This document shows, piece after piece, positions 41,345 through 50,622 of a stretch of DNA of 64,000 bases. Where the stretch lies: the NCBI RefSeq assembly GCF_015864945.1, contig NZ_JADYWF010000001.1, positions 806,378 through 870,377 on the forward strand. The letters are read 5' to 3'. This DNA is from Salinibacterium sp. NG253 (lineage in GTDB: Bacteria; Actinomycetota; Actinomycetes; Actinomycetales; Microbacteriaceae). The translations under genes were made by a program, and so were the position numbers. The notes below the pieces were generated by a model. It was not told where the DNA came from. It worked only from the letters and a program-made list of their open reading frames with translations, and ran no database searches. Position 1 is the stretch's first letter; each line of letters starts with the position of its first letter.

Positions 41345-41812
41345 TTGACTGCCTTCACGCGCGCCACCACTGCCACTTTTATTGCCGTTGCGGCTGTCGC
41401 CGCACTCACGGGGTGCTCATTCCTCTCCCCTGAAATTCCCCGCGATGACAGTGGCCAAGTGCTCGAGCCGACCATCATCGGCTCCACCGAATTACTTGTC
41501 GATGACTGCTTTACGTTCGTAGAGGGCAGCAACCTCAGCGAAGCAGAAGTGACCCCGTGCACCACAGATCACAGCCACATTGTGATCGGCAAGGGCGAAC
41601 TCAAGAAGAGTGCCATCACCGACGCCGGCGGCCTGCAGAACGCGGTCTCCTCAGCCTGCTCTGACACCTTCAGCGCGTTCAAAGAGACAGTGGCGGATGG
41701 CGCAGCGCGCCCCGACCAGGAATTCATCATCTCCGAGCGTTCCACCGACGATGGCGCGCTCATGACCGATTACGCGTGCATCGCTACCGACGCCGCATCC
41801 CCCACTGTCTAG
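41345..41812 (+). CDS. Septum-formation-family lipoprotein
   Basis: A 155-residue protein from TTG 41345 (LTAFTRATTATF), with AGGATC upstream; an ATG at 41285 would place an unlikely stretch before the signal. Lipoprotein signal FIAVAAVAALTGC with the lipobox Cys. The mature part has DDCFTFVEGSN, EAEVTPCTTDHSHIVIGKGEL and two more Cys (SACSDTF, DYACIA), the four-Cys pattern of the septum-formation/DUF4190-linked domain. It is anchored outside the membrane. The exact role is unknown. Confidence 0.8.
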   Translation: MTAFTRATTATFIAVAAVAALTGCSFLSPEIPRDDSGQVLEPTIIGSTELLVDDCFTFVEGSNLSEAEVTPCTTDHSHIVIGKGELKKSAITDAGGLQNAVSSACSDTFSAFKETVADGAARPDQEFIISERSTDDGALMTDYACIATDAASPTV

Positions 41813-41833
41813 CGGGACGCCAGCAGGCGCTGG

Positions 41834-42766
41834 CTACGGCCGCTGATCCAGAACGTTCAGCACACCGGCAACCATCTTGATATCGATCGGCAGCGCCGCA
41901 AAGCGCTCCCCATCGGCGTACGCCATGATGTCCTCGGACTCGATACGGATTCGCTTAGCCCGATAGACCGTCACGCGCGGGTCGCTGAGATGCTTGCCGC
42001 TGAAGACGCGCGGGAAGACGCGCAAGAAAGCTAACCGTGACAGAGCTTCGACGACGAGAACATCGGCGAGGCCGTCATCCAGAATCGCATCGGGCGTTAC
42101 CTTCATGCCGCCACCGAGCGACACGTTATTGCCCACGCTGACAAGCGCCGCCGTGGTGTCAATCACCACGTCGTCGAGGGTGAGCTTGTAGTGGATCGGG
42201 CGCAAGCGCAACAGTTCAATGAGAAGCGCGACCGTGTAGCGGCTGGCACCGCGCGGCCACGACATGAGGTTCGCACGCTCGTTGACGATCGCATCAAAAC
42301 CGGCGGAGAGCACACACGCAAACCAGCGGGTCGCGGCCGACCCCGTGGCGTCATCCACATAGGTAACGCTGCCGGCATCGATCGCGCGCGGCGGCCTCGC
42401 CAGGCCGCGCACAATACTTGCGACAGCGGCATCCACATCAGACAGTGGGATGCCGAGACCCCGAGCCATGTCATTGCCAGTGCCCGACGGAATGATGCCC
42501 AACGGCACTTTGGTTTTTGCTACCAAATTGGTGCCCAAATTGACCATGCCGTCGCCGCCAACCACCAGCAGCGCGTCTGGCTTTTTAGCGACAGCTTTTC
42601 GCCCGCGCTTCAACAGCAAGGCGAAATTAGGTTGCTCAAGGGCAGTCACATCATGCCCGAGCGCACGCAACGCTTCAACAGCACGCGGGCCCACGTTCTT
42701 GCCGCGGCCAAACGATGCTGTGGGATTGATCGCGACAACTAGACGCAGGGGTTTGATCGACTCCAC
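41834..42766 (-). CDS. Diacylglycerol kinase-family lipid kinase
   Basis: A 310-residue protein from GTG 42766. DAGK catalytic motifs: VVAINPTASFGRGKN, LLVVGGDGMVNLGTN, GIIPSGTGNDMARGLGIP. The C-terminal half is the usual beta-sandwich (ALVSVGNNVSLGGGMKVTPD, ILDDGLADVLVVE). It phosphorylates a diacylglycerol or related lipid with ATP at the inner membrane face. It is convergent with the lipoprotein gene. Confidence 0.94.
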   Translation of the reverse strand: MESIKPLRLVVAINPTASFGRGKNVGPRAVEALRALGHDVTALEQPNFALLLKRGRKAVAKKPDALLVVGGDGMVNLGTNLVAKTKVPLGIIPSGTGNDMARGLGIPLSDVDAAVASIVRGLARPPRAIDAGSVTYVDDATGSAATRWFACVLSAGFDAIVNERANLMSWPRGASRYTVALLIELLRLRPIHYKLTLDDVVIDTTAALVSVGNNVSLGGGMKVTPDAILDDGLADVLVVEALSRLAFLRVFPRVFSGKHLSDPRVTVYRAKRIRIESEDIMAYADGERFAALPIDIKMVAGVLNVLDQRP

Positions 42767-42822
42767 ACTTCAGTATGTCGCACTGTCTCGCATCGAGCGC
42801 ACCACAGGCTTAGGCTCAAAGC

Positions 42823-43458
42823 ATGAAGGTCACCAAGTATGAGCATGCCTGCCTCGTTCTCGAACACCAGAATGAGCGCCTCGTCATCGATCCCGGCGGG
42901 TTCACCGAGCCACTTCCCGCGCTCGACAACGTGACCGCCATCGTGATCACCCACCAACACCCCGACCACTGGATCGACGAGCAACTGCAGCGCATTCGCG
43001 ACAACAATCCCGACGCGCCCATCTTCGGTCCTGCCGGAGTCGCGGCCGCTGCCACTAACTGGAACATCACGACGGTTGTTGACGGCGCGAGCGAAACCGC
43101 GGGGGCCTGGACACTCGAGTTCTTCGGCGGCGAGCATGCCGTCATCCATCCCTCGATCCCCATGATCGACAACCTCGGAGTGCTCGTGAATGGTGAGTTT
43201 TGGTACGGCGGCGACTCCTTCACGGTGCCGCCGAAGCCTGTGGCGGCCGCCGCGATCCCTGCCGGCGCTCCGTGGCTCAAGATCAGCGAGGTCATGGATT
43301 ACGTGACCGAGCTGGCCCCGAAGCGCGCGATTCAGACGCACGATGCCGTGCTCTCCGACAAGGGACTTGCCCTCTCGGCCGCCAGAATTACGGATGCCAT
43401 GGCTGGCTACGGCGGCGAACTGACGGTTCTGCAGCCGGGCGAATCCATCACGCTCTAG
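42823..43458 (+). CDS. MBL-fold metal-dependent hydrolase (UlaG-like)
   Basis: A 211-residue protein; ATG 42823. Short metallo-beta-lactamase fold: EHACLVLEHQNERLVIDPGG, metal motif VITHQHPDHW, then FFGGEHAVIH, FWYGGDSF and IQTHDAVLSDKG as the later ligands. It resembles the compact UlaG/L-ascorbate-6-phosphate lactonase-like proteins of actinobacteria. Substrate unknown; cytoplasmic. Confidence 0.88.
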   Translation: MKVTKYEHACLVLEHQNERLVIDPGGFTEPLPALDNVTAIVITHQHPDHWIDEQLQRIRDNNPDAPIFGPAGVAAAATNWNITTVVDGASETAGAWTLEFFGGEHAVIHPSIPMIDNLGVLVNGEFWYGGDSFTVPPKPVAAAAIPAGAPWLKISEVMDYVTELAPKRAIQTHDAVLSDKGLALSAARITDAMAGYGGELTVLQPGESITL

Positions 43459-43488
43459 TCAGCGTGGAGCTCTAAGCACTCTCTCAGC

Positions 43489-43522
43489 TTTTTGCAGTTG
43501 TGCATTTTTGCAGTCTCTGCAA
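43489..43522. promoter_or_regulatory. Probable TetR operator upstream of the efflux operon
   Basis: A perfect palindrome TTGCAG-TCT-CTGCAA (43508-43522) and an upstream direct copy of TTTTTGCAGT (from about 43489 and again from about 43505). It ends 10 bp before the GTG start of the TetR gene, consistent with autorepression. Confidence 0.6.
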
Positions 43523-43532
43523 TTATTGCTGA

Positions 43533-44159
43533 GTGCCTGATACTCCTGCCCTCGGTCTCCGCGACCGCAAACGAATCGAAACGCGACTGCGCATCGAAAC
43601 TGCCGCGGTCGAAATCGTCACGGCTGAAGGGCTTGATGGCGCCACGGTCGACATGATCAGCGACCGTGCAGACATCTCGCCGCGCACCTTCTTCAACTAT
43701 TTCGAGAGCAAAGAGGATGCCATCCTCGGAACTCAAGACATGGGAGAAGTTCAGCGCGCGATTGACGCTGGAGTCGCCGGCGCAGAAACCGATGACTTGG
43801 TCGTTGCGATCGTCTCCACCATGTTCCACATCTTTGGCCCGATGGCCGCACGAACTCAGCTCAAAACACAGCGGATGGCTCTTGTTCAAGAACACCCGCG
43901 TTTGTTGAGCCGACAGATTCACCAATTCACGCAACTGAACAGCACGATGGCTGCTGCCGTCGTCCAATTCCTCAATAAGCGAGAAACTACGCTCCCCCGC
44001 GACCCCGAACACGTCGCCGAAATTGCCGTAGCCACTTGCGTCGCATCCGTTCGAATCGCGGTCAAGGAATGGATTGCTGCTGGCGCTACCGCCGACATCG
44101 ACTCCATGTACCTTCGCGCGATCGGACTTACACGAGAAACACTGAACACACTTCAATGA
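43533..44159 (+). CDS. TetR-family transcriptional repressor
   Basis: A 208-residue protein from GTG 43533 with no clear Shine-Dalgarno, so the message may be leaderless. The N-terminal HTH is typical: IETAAVEIVTAEGLDGATVD, MISDRADISPRTFFNYFESK. The C-terminal helical domain is the ligand pocket. The stop overlaps the MFS transporter start as ATGA, so it should repress its own operon and be released by a transported compound. Confidence 0.93.
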   Translation: MPDTPALGLRDRKRIETRLRIETAAVEIVTAEGLDGATVDMISDRADISPRTFFNYFESKEDAILGTQDMGEVQRAIDAGVAGAETDDLVVAIVSTMFHIFGPMAARTQLKTQRMALVQEHPRLLSRQIHQFTQLNSTMAAAVVQFLNKRETTLPRDPEHVAEIAVATCVASVRIAVKEWIAAGATADIDSMYLRAIGLTRETLNTLQ

Positions 44160-45865
44160 CAACCACCAACGAACCACCTGTCGCCGACGTCACTCCCGAA
44201 TCCTTCAACGATCCCGCTACGAAGCGCAGCATCCTGTTGCTGTTCGTGGGTCTCATGGTGACGATGCTGCTCTCAGCTCTCGACCAAACCATCTTCAGCA
44301 CCGCACTCCCCACCATTGTGGGAGAGCTCGATGGCGTGAACCACATGTTGTGGGTCACGACTGCCTACATCCTGGCTGCGACCATCATGATGCCCGTCTA
44401 CGGAAAACTCGGTGACCTCATTGGCCGCAAGGGTCTGTTCATCGGAGCAATCTCTATCTTCATGATTGGCTCGGTTGTCGGCGGCCTCGCCCCCGACATG
44501 ACCTGGCTGATCGTCGGCCGCGCCGTTCAAGGTCTCGGCGGCGGTGGCCTCATGATTCTGTCGCAGGCGATCATTGCCGATGTGATTCCCGCGCGCGAGC
44601 GTGGCCGTTACATGGGCGCAATCGGTGGCGTATTTGCTCTCGCAAGCGTCGCCGGGCCACTACTCGGTGGCTGGTTCACTGAGTCGATCGGATGGCGTTG
44701 GGCGTTCTGGATGAACCTCCCGCTCGGTGCCCTAGCGATCCTCGCTGCCGTCACCCTGCTCAAGCTCCCGAAACACAACAAGCGCAAGCCGACCATCGAT
44801 GTCGCCGGCATGGTGTTGCTCGCCATTGCTTCGGCAGCGGTTGTTCTCACGACAACGTGGGGTGGCACACAGTACGACTGGGATTCGCTGCTCATCATCT
44901 CGCTAATCATCATCGCCGTTGTCGCCGCCTTCTCCTTCGTGATGGTGGAACGCTCCGCCTCCGAGCCGATCATGCCCATGGGCATGTTCAAGGAACGCAA
45001 CTTTGTACTCACGACGGCATCCGGTCTCATCACCGGTATCGCCATGTTCGGCGCCCTCGCCTACATGCCGACGTACTTGCAGATGGTGACGGGAGTAAAT
45101 GCAACCCAGGCCGGATTCTTGATGATTCCGATGATGGGGGCGCTTCTTCTGAGTTCGGTAACGGCGGGCCAACTGGTCAGTCGCACCGGTCGCTACAAGT
45201 GGCTACCGATCACGGGCGCCTTTGTTCTCGCTACCGGTTTGGCGTTGCTCTCCACTATGACGCCTGACCTCCCCCTCTGGATTCTCTGCTCTTACCTCGC
45301 CGTGATGGGGCTCGGTATCGGCATGAGCATGCAAATTCTGGTGCTTATCGTTCAGAACACGTTCCCCAACTCGCAGGTCGGCACCGCTACGGCATCCAAC
45401 AACTACTTCCGCCAGATTGGTGCCTCAATCGGCACCGCAGTTGTCGGCAGCCTGTTCGTTGCTCGTCTCACCGATCTGCTGAGCACCCGCCTTCCGGCTA
45501 CTGCCGCTGGCGCCACCGGCGACACCAATTCATTGACGCCAGCTGCTGTGCGCGACCTTCCGGATGCACTGCGCGAGATCATCGTCAGCTCCTATAACGA
45601 TTCGCTAGCACCGGTGTTCCTCTACATGGTGCCGCTGGTTCTGCTCTCGGCCGTGCTGCTGATGTTCCTCAAAGAGGTTCCGTTGGCAACCAGCATCGAC
45701 CGCGGAGAAGCCACGGAATCGCTCAATGTGCTCGGGGACGACAATGACAGCGACGATACTGAGGACGACGACGCCGAAGCGAAGGCAACGGATGCCGCTT
45801 CGCACCAACTGACGACAGCGAGCGATCAGTCGGGGCCTATTTCGATCATCCGCAGTCAGCCGTAG
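44156..45865 (+). CDS. MFS drug transporter, DHA2 (EmrB/QacA) type
   Basis: A 569-residue protein from ATG 44156, overlapping the TetR gene. Fourteen TM helices are predicted. Motifs include LDQTIFSTALPTIVGELDG (motif D1), GKLGDLIGRKGLF (motif A), VGRAVQGLGGGGLMILSQAI and GPLLGGWF (motif C). An acidic C-terminal tail (DDNDSDDTEDDDAEAK) is unusual in length. A proton-driven multidrug exporter controlled by the upstream TetR protein. Confidence 0.95.
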   Translation: MTTTNEPPVADVTPESFNDPATKRSILLLFVGLMVTMLLSALDQTIFSTALPTIVGELDGVNHMLWVTTAYILAATIMMPVYGKLGDLIGRKGLFIGAISIFMIGSVVGGLAPDMTWLIVGRAVQGLGGGGLMILSQAIIADVIPARERGRYMGAIGGVFALASVAGPLLGGWFTESIGWRWAFWMNLPLGALAILAAVTLLKLPKHNKRKPTIDVAGMVLLAIASAAVVLTTTWGGTQYDWDSLLIISLIIIAVVAAFSFVMVERSASEPIMPMGMFKERNFVLTTASGLITGIAMFGALAYMPTYLQMVTGVNATQAGFLMIPMMGALLLSSVTAGQLVSRTGRYKWLPITGAFVLATGLALLSTMTPDLPLWILCSYLAVMGLGIGMSMQILVLIVQNTFPNSQVGTATASNNYFRQIGASIGTAVVGSLFVARLTDLLSTRLPATAAGATGDTNSLTPAAVRDLPDALREIIVSSYNDSLAPVFLYMVPLVLLSAVLLMFLKEVPLATSIDRGEATESLNVLGDDNDSDDTEDDDAEAKATDAASHQLTTASDQSGPISIIRSQP

Positions 45866-45907
45866 TTCTCGTGGCGGCGACCACACAGGTCGCCTCACTG
45901 CGTGGCT

Positions 45908-45954
45908 AGACCCGCAGCATCCTCGTCACTCAACGACGAGAGTGTTGCGGGTCT
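45908..45954. terminator. Bidirectional terminator between the MFS gene and livF
   Basis: Outer arms AGACCCGCA and TTGCGGGTCTT with an inner hairpin CTCGTCACTCAACGACGAG, between convergent genes. Confidence 0.8.
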
Positions 45955-45967
45955 TTCGCTGTCTGCC

Positions 45968-46684
45968 CTAGTCGAGGCCGAGGTAGGCCTCGATGACCTT
46001 CTCGTCAGCGAGCAGTTCATGGGCGGGGCCAGAGTGCGACACTTCGCCGGTCTCTAAGACGTACCCGTAGTCAGCGGCGGCGAGGGCACGGCGGGCGTTC
46101 TGTTCGACAAGAACGACGGTGGTGCCGGTCTGCCGGATCTCTTCGATCACGGTAAACACTTCGTCGACGATCTTGGGCGCCAGCCCCATCGATGGTTCAT
46201 CGAGGAGCAGAATCTTCGGCTCGGCAATCAGAGCGCGAGCAATTGCCAACATTTGCTGCTCTCCACCCGATAGCGCGCCAGCATGCAGTTTGCGACGCTC
46301 AAACAACACGGGGAATCGCTCGTAGACTTCGGCCACTTTTGTGTGCATCGCACTGTTGCTGCGGTGCCAGCCGCCAAGGGTGAGGTTCTCGGCAACGGTG
46401 AGGGTGCCCAAGATCTCGCGACCTTCCGGCACCTGCACGAGCCCCGCCTTCACTAGGCGGTGCGCCGGCCACTTGGTGACATCTGTGCCCTCGAAAGTGA
46501 TGACTCCTTGGCGCGGGCGCAAGAGCCCCGATACGGCGTTGAGAACCGAAGTCTTGCCTGCACCGTTGGCGCCGACGAGCGTGACGAGCGAGCCGACCGG
46601 CACCTCGAAGGACACGTCGCGCACGGCCTCCACGCGCCCGTAGCTCACCTGCAGGCCCGTGACACTCAGGATCGGGTCGCTCAT
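45968..46684 (-). CDS. livF: Branched-chain amino-acid ABC transporter ATPase LivF
   Basis: A 238-residue ATPase: Walker A GANGAGKTSVLN, Q-loop PEGREILG, signature LSGGEQQMLAIARAL, Walker B ILLLDEPSMGL, His switch VLVEQNARRAL. The typical LivF end is EAYLGLD. ATG 46684 overlaps the LivMG stop as ATGA. It energises uptake with the LivG domain of the fused upstream protein. Confidence 0.96.
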   Translation of the reverse strand: MSDPILSVTGLQVSYGRVEAVRDVSFEVPVGSLVTLVGANGAGKTSVLNAVSGLLRPRQGVITFEGTDVTKWPAHRLVKAGLVQVPEGREILGTLTVAENLTLGGWHRSNSAMHTKVAEVYERFPVLFERRKLHAGALSGGEQQMLAIARALIAEPKILLLDEPSMGLAPKIVDEVFTVIEEIRQTGTTVVLVEQNARRALAAADYGYVLETGEVSHSGPAHELLADEKVIEAYLGLD

Positions 46685-48486
46685 CGGTTCTCCTCCGGGT
46701 TGGTCGCGTCGTCGGCCGCAGCAGCACCATCACGCTCGGGGTGCTCGGCTGCACGGTCATCGACAACGTGGGCGAGGGTTTCGGCGGCGAGCACGGATGC
46801 CGCTTCCTCGTCTTCATCGGAGCCCGCTGAGCCGAGGTAGGCCTCGAGCACGCGCGGGTCCCGAGCGATCTCGCTCGGCTCTCCGAAGGCGATGATCTCA
46901 CCAAAGTTCAGCACCATGATGCGGTCACACGTGGCCAGCATCATCCGCACATTATGTTCGATGACGAGCACGGCGATTCCGTCAGCGGCGAGCGAGCGGA
47001 TGAGCTCCGACAGGCTTGCTGCTTCGACATGGTTCATTCCCGCTGCGGGCTCATCGAGCACGAGGAGAGACGGATGCGAGGCAAGCGCGCGGGCGATCTC
47101 CAGTCGACGTTGGTCGCCATAGGAGAGGTCACCGGCGGCGTTCGCGGCTTTCTCGCCGAGACCCACGCGGACCAGCTGGGCGGAGGCCATCGCGACGGCT
47201 TCGCGCTCGAGACGCCGCGCTGAGGGCAAGAAGAAAAGCCGACGCAACAGTGTGTCCTGCGTGATGCGGTAGCCGCCGACGAGCACGTTTTCGAGCGCCG
47301 AGAGACGGTTGAAGAGCTTGATCTGCTGGAAGGTGCGCGCCACTCCGGCTTGCGCCAGGCGGTGAGCTTTCGTGTTGGCGGTGAGAGGAACGCCGAGAAC
47401 ATTGCCGGTTCCCGTCGTTGGCGGCGTTAGGCCGGTCACCATGTTGACGAGGGTGGTCTTTCCCGCGCCGTTCGGCCCGATCAGTCCGAGCACCTCTCCA
47501 GCATTCACCGTGAGGTCAACAGATTGCACGGCGTGAACTCCGCCGTATGACTTGCCAAGGCCACTGAGGTTGACAAGCTCAGAACCAACAGCTGGCAGGG
47601 CAGGCAGCGTGGGCTGGAATGACGGGTCAATGTTCAGTCGCTTGGCTGATTTTCGCACCGGGATAAGCCCCGAGAGGCCACCGGGAAGAAAGAGAATCAC
47701 GACAAGAAGAAGCACACCCGAAATCGTGGGGCGAATCCACCCGGCATCGATTCCGATCGCGCGCTGCACTTCAGGAAGCAAACTGAGGAAAGCGGAACCA
47801 AGAACGGGGCCGATGAACAGCGTGACACCGCCGACGACTGCCGTGACAAGCCCATCCACCGCAGCGGTGAACGAGAACTCGTTCGGGTCAGCGAACCGGG
47901 AGAAGTGAGCGAGCAGGACGCCGTAGAGGCCCGCAACTGCTCCGGCGATCACGAACGACGCCATCCGGTACCGAGGAACGTCGATGCCCATGGTGGTTGC
48001 GGCCAGTTCGTCTTCGCGAATTGCGGCAAAGGCGCGTCCGAGGCGGGAACCAGACAGGCGCCAGAACCAGTACGCCACGACGATCAACGCGATCCAGGCG
48101 ACGCCGGGGCCAACGAGCTTGGCGAAGCTCAACCCTTGCGCACCGTTCGTCCAGGTCTGGTTGATCAGAAAAATCCGCACCATTTCGCCGAAGGCGAGAG
48201 TTGCGATGGCAAGAAACACGCCACGAAGGCGAATGACAGGCAGTCCCAAGATAAACGCGGCGAAGGCGCCGACAATCATGCCGAACACGATGCCGATGAT
48301 GAGCGGCGGGATGAAGCCAAACAGTGGCTCGGAGGGTACGACAAGCGCCGAGGTAAAGGCCGCCAACGAGGCGAGCCCTACCTGCGCCAAGCTCAACTGG
48401 CCGGCGATGAGCACGGCGTAGAAGCTATAGGCGAGAATCGCCGTGAGGGCGATCAGGGTGATGAGTGACGAGTATTCCGCGATCAC
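46681..48486 (-). CDS. Fused LivM-LivG: permease and ATPase of branched-chain amino-acid ABC transporter
   Basis: A 601-residue protein from GTG 48486, with GGGAGGT upstream. Residues 1-300 are a LivM permease with about nine TM helices (GQLSLAQVGLASLAAFTSAL, GRAFAAIREDELAATTMGID). Residues about 345-575 are a LivG ATPase: GPNGAGKTTLVNMVTG, ARTFQQIKLF, LSYGDQRRLEIARAL, LLVLDEPAAGMNH, VLVIEHNVRMM. An acidic tail of about 50 residues follows. The two subunits are encoded as one chain, giving fixed 1:1 stoichiometry. LivH and LivF are separate genes on either side. Confidence 0.95.
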   Translation of the reverse strand: MIAEYSSLITLIALTAILAYSFYAVLIAGQLSLAQVGLASLAAFTSALVVPSEPLFGFIPPLIIGIVFGMIVGAFAAFILGLPVIRLRGVFLAIATLAFGEMVRIFLINQTWTNGAQGLSFAKLVGPGVAWIALIVVAYWFWRLSGSRLGRAFAAIREDELAATTMGIDVPRYRMASFVIAGAVAGLYGVLLAHFSRFADPNEFSFTAAVDGLVTAVVGGVTLFIGPVLGSAFLSLLPEVQRAIGIDAGWIRPTISGVLLLVVILFLPGGLSGLIPVRKSAKRLNIDPSFQPTLPALPAVGSELVNLSGLGKSYGGVHAVQSVDLTVNAGEVLGLIGPNGAGKTTLVNMVTGLTPPTTGTGNVLGVPLTANTKAHRLAQAGVARTFQQIKLFNRLSALENVLVGGYRITQDTLLRRLFFLPSARRLEREAVAMASAQLVRVGLGEKAANAAGDLSYGDQRRLEIARALASHPSLLVLDEPAAGMNHVEAASLSELIRSLAADGIAVLVIEHNVRMMLATCDRIMVLNFGEIIAFGEPSEIARDPRVLEAYLGSAGSDEDEEAASVLAAETLAHVVDDRAAEHPERDGAAAADDATNPEENR

Positions 48487-48488
48487 GA

Positions 48489-49364
48489 TTAGACCTCCCG
48501 CGTCTTGCGAGCGCCGAAGAGGCCCTGCGGTCGAAGTATGAGGATGAGGAACAGAAGACCGAACGCCACCATGTCTCGCCACGAGCTGCCGATGTAGTTG
48601 ACGGCGAGCACTTCGGCCAGACCGAGGATCAGACCACCGACGAGCGCTCCCGGCAGGGATCCCATTCCGCCGACAATGATCACTGCGAGGGCCTTGAGTT
48701 CAACGGCATGGCCGATACCGAGGGATGCCGCGTTCACGTTCAGGGTGAACAACACACCGGCAACCGCACCGAGTGCAGACGAGAGCGCGAAGGTTGTGCT
48801 GCTGATGCGGCCCACGTTAAGGCCGAGGACGGCGGCGGCGTGCGGGTTCTCGGCGATCGTGCGCATTCCTCGACCCAGCTTGGATTTGGCCACGAGCCAG
48901 GTGAGAACGACCATGAGCGAGACGCTGATAATGAGGATGACGACTTGAAGCAGGGACACTGTCGCGCCGAAGATTTCCACGCGCGTAGTGGGAAAGGCAT
49001 CCGCGGGAAAACGACGGGTATCGGCCCCGTACAGCGCCTGCAATAGAGAGAGGATGATCGCGCCGAACGCAATCGAGGAGATGAGCCCCGCGAAGTGCGC
49101 ATCGTGGCGACCGGCGAGCGGCCTGAAAGCGATGCGCTCGATAGCAATGCCCAGGATCGCGCCAACCACCAGCACGATGGGGATGAGCAGCCAGATCGGA
49201 ACCCCGAAGACGGTGACGATCTCGATACCGACCAAGGCGCCGGCGGTGAACACTGCCGCATGGGCGAGGTTCAGCCGGTCAAGAATGCCAAATACCAGAG
49301 TGAACCCGATCGCGAATAACGCGTAGATCGAGCCGAGAAATATCCCGTCCAGAAAGAGTTGCAT
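48489..49364 (-). CDS. livH: Branched-chain amino-acid ABC transporter permease LivH
   Basis: A 291-residue permease from ATG 49364 (MQLFLDGIFLGSIYAL), with AGGGACACC upstream. About eight TM helices; LivH motifs LGSIYALFAIGFTLVFGIL, NLAHAAVFTAGALVG, RTIAENPHAAAVLGLNVGR and IVGGMGSLPGALVGG. It forms the channel with the LivM part of the next gene, 2 bp downstream. Confidence 0.95.
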   Translation of the reverse strand: MQLFLDGIFLGSIYALFAIGFTLVFGILDRLNLAHAAVFTAGALVGIEIVTVFGVPIWLLIPIVLVVGAILGIAIERIAFRPLAGRHDAHFAGLISSIAFGAIILSLLQALYGADTRRFPADAFPTTRVEIFGATVSLLQVVILIISVSLMVVLTWLVAKSKLGRGMRTIAENPHAAAVLGLNVGRISSTTFALSSALGAVAGVLFTLNVNAASLGIGHAVELKALAVIIVGGMGSLPGALVGGLILGLAEVLAVNYIGSSWRDMVAFGLLFLILILRPQGLFGARKTREV

Positions 49365-49384
49365 TGGTGGTGTCCCTGCTCTGT

Positions 49385-49416
49385 GACTGCGTGCCGCCCG
49401 AAGGCGGCACGCAGTC
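49385..49416 (-). terminator. Strong intra-operon hairpin between livK and livH
   Basis: A perfect 14-bp stem (GACTGCGTGCCGCC / GGCGGCACGCAGTC) with a CGAA tetraloop and no strong T-tract. Located after the binding-protein gene and before livH, it probably stabilises the livK message and attenuates the downstream genes, keeping binding protein in excess. Confidence 0.85.
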
Positions 49417-49446
49417 TGCATGTATTGGCGGTGCGGTGCGGTGACG

Positions 49447-50622
49447 CTAGTTCAGAATGACGAACTGGCCGTCCTGAACGATCTGCACGAGAGCGTCATG
49501 TTCAGCGTCGCGGTTCGCGTTCAGAGTCACATTACCGAGAACGGTAGGAACATCCGTGATTGTGCCAAGGCCAGCCTTGATACCGTCACGCTCGCCCGAG
49601 CATTCTGAACGGACTGCCTGGTCAATGATCTGCATTCCGGCGTACGCCTGAGCGGCGAACTGGTCGGGAGCTGAGCTGTAGGCGGCGGTGTAGTCATCGA
49701 TGAACTTCACGTTCTGCTCGTTGTCTGAAGCAGAGTTCCACGCGGCTCCCACGATGACGCCTTCTGCAGCATCGCCAGCACCTTCGATGAGTGCGGGCGA
49801 GTTGAAGCCGTTTCCACCGATGATGGGGGTGTCGATGCCGATTTCACGGGCCTGAGTCACGAGCGGCACTGCAGCGTCGATGAGACCAGAAACGATGATC
49901 GCGTCGGCGTCAGACTGCTTCGCCTTGTTGAGCAGGGCGCGGAAGTCCGTGTCAGCCTTGGAGAAGGTGAGAGTTTCGGCGACCTCAACGTTTTGGTCCT
50001 CGAGAGCGGCAGCGAAAGCTTGGTAGCCAGATTCGGTGAACGCATCATCGTTGGCGTACATGACAACGACCTTCTGCACACCGAGACTGTCAACAGCAGC
50101 CTTAACAGTCTGCGGGATGACGGCATCCTCAGTGAGGGAGTCGCGGAAAATGTAGTCACCGATTTCGGTGATGCCCGCTGCAGTGTTGGACACACCGAGC
50201 ACGGGAACGCCAGCGTCCTGCGCGATCGGGTCTGTTTGCTTTGCCGTGTTCGACAGCGTCGGGCCGATGATGACACTAGCGCCAGCGCTAATGAAGCCGT
50301 CGAAGACCTGGATGGCTTCCTTGGGGTCGGTCGCGTCGTCCTCGACCGTGAGGTCGTACGTGACTCCGCCAACCGCGTTGAGAGTCTCGACCGCAAGTTC
50401 GAGTGCATTCTTCTGCCCAGCACCGTACTGTGCAGCGGCACCGGTGAGGCTAAAGGACGCACCAATGGGAATTGCAGAATCGATGACGCATTCTGCGCCA
50501 GTACCGGTTCCGGTTAATTCGCCGGTAGCGGTCGATCCCGACTCTCCGGCAGCGCTGCAGGCGGTAAGAGCAAGCAATAGGGTGGAACCGCAGACAGCGG
50601 CAGAAAACAGTTTACTTTTCAT
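49447..50622 (-). CDS. livK: Branched-chain amino-acid ABC transporter substrate-binding lipoprotein
   Basis: A 391-residue protein; ATG 50622 has a near-perfect AGGAGGT upstream. Lipoprotein signal SAAVCGSTLLLALTAC. Type I periplasmic-binding fold: IPIGASFSLTGAAAQYGAGQ, LTVEDDATDPKEAIQVFDG, VIIGPTLSNTAKQ, PVLGVSNTAAG. It captures amino acids (or related amides) outside the membrane for LivH-LivMG-LivF. Exact ligand not readable. Confidence 0.94.
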   Translation of the reverse strand: MKSKLFSAAVCGSTLLLALTACSAAGESGSTATGELTGTGTGAECVIDSAIPIGASFSLTGAAAQYGAGQKNALELAVETLNAVGGVTYDLTVEDDATDPKEAIQVFDGFISAGASVIIGPTLSNTAKQTDPIAQDAGVPVLGVSNTAAGITEIGDYIFRDSLTEDAVIPQTVKAAVDSLGVQKVVVMYANDDAFTESGYQAFAAALEDQNVEVAETLTFSKADTDFRALLNKAKQSDADAIIVSGLIDAAVPLVTQAREIGIDTPIIGGNGFNSPALIEGAGDAAEGVIVGAAWNSASDNEQNVKFIDDYTAAYSSAPDQFAAQAYAGMQIIDQAVRSECSGERDGIKAGLGTITDVPTVLGNVTLNANRDAEHDALVQIVQDGQFVILN

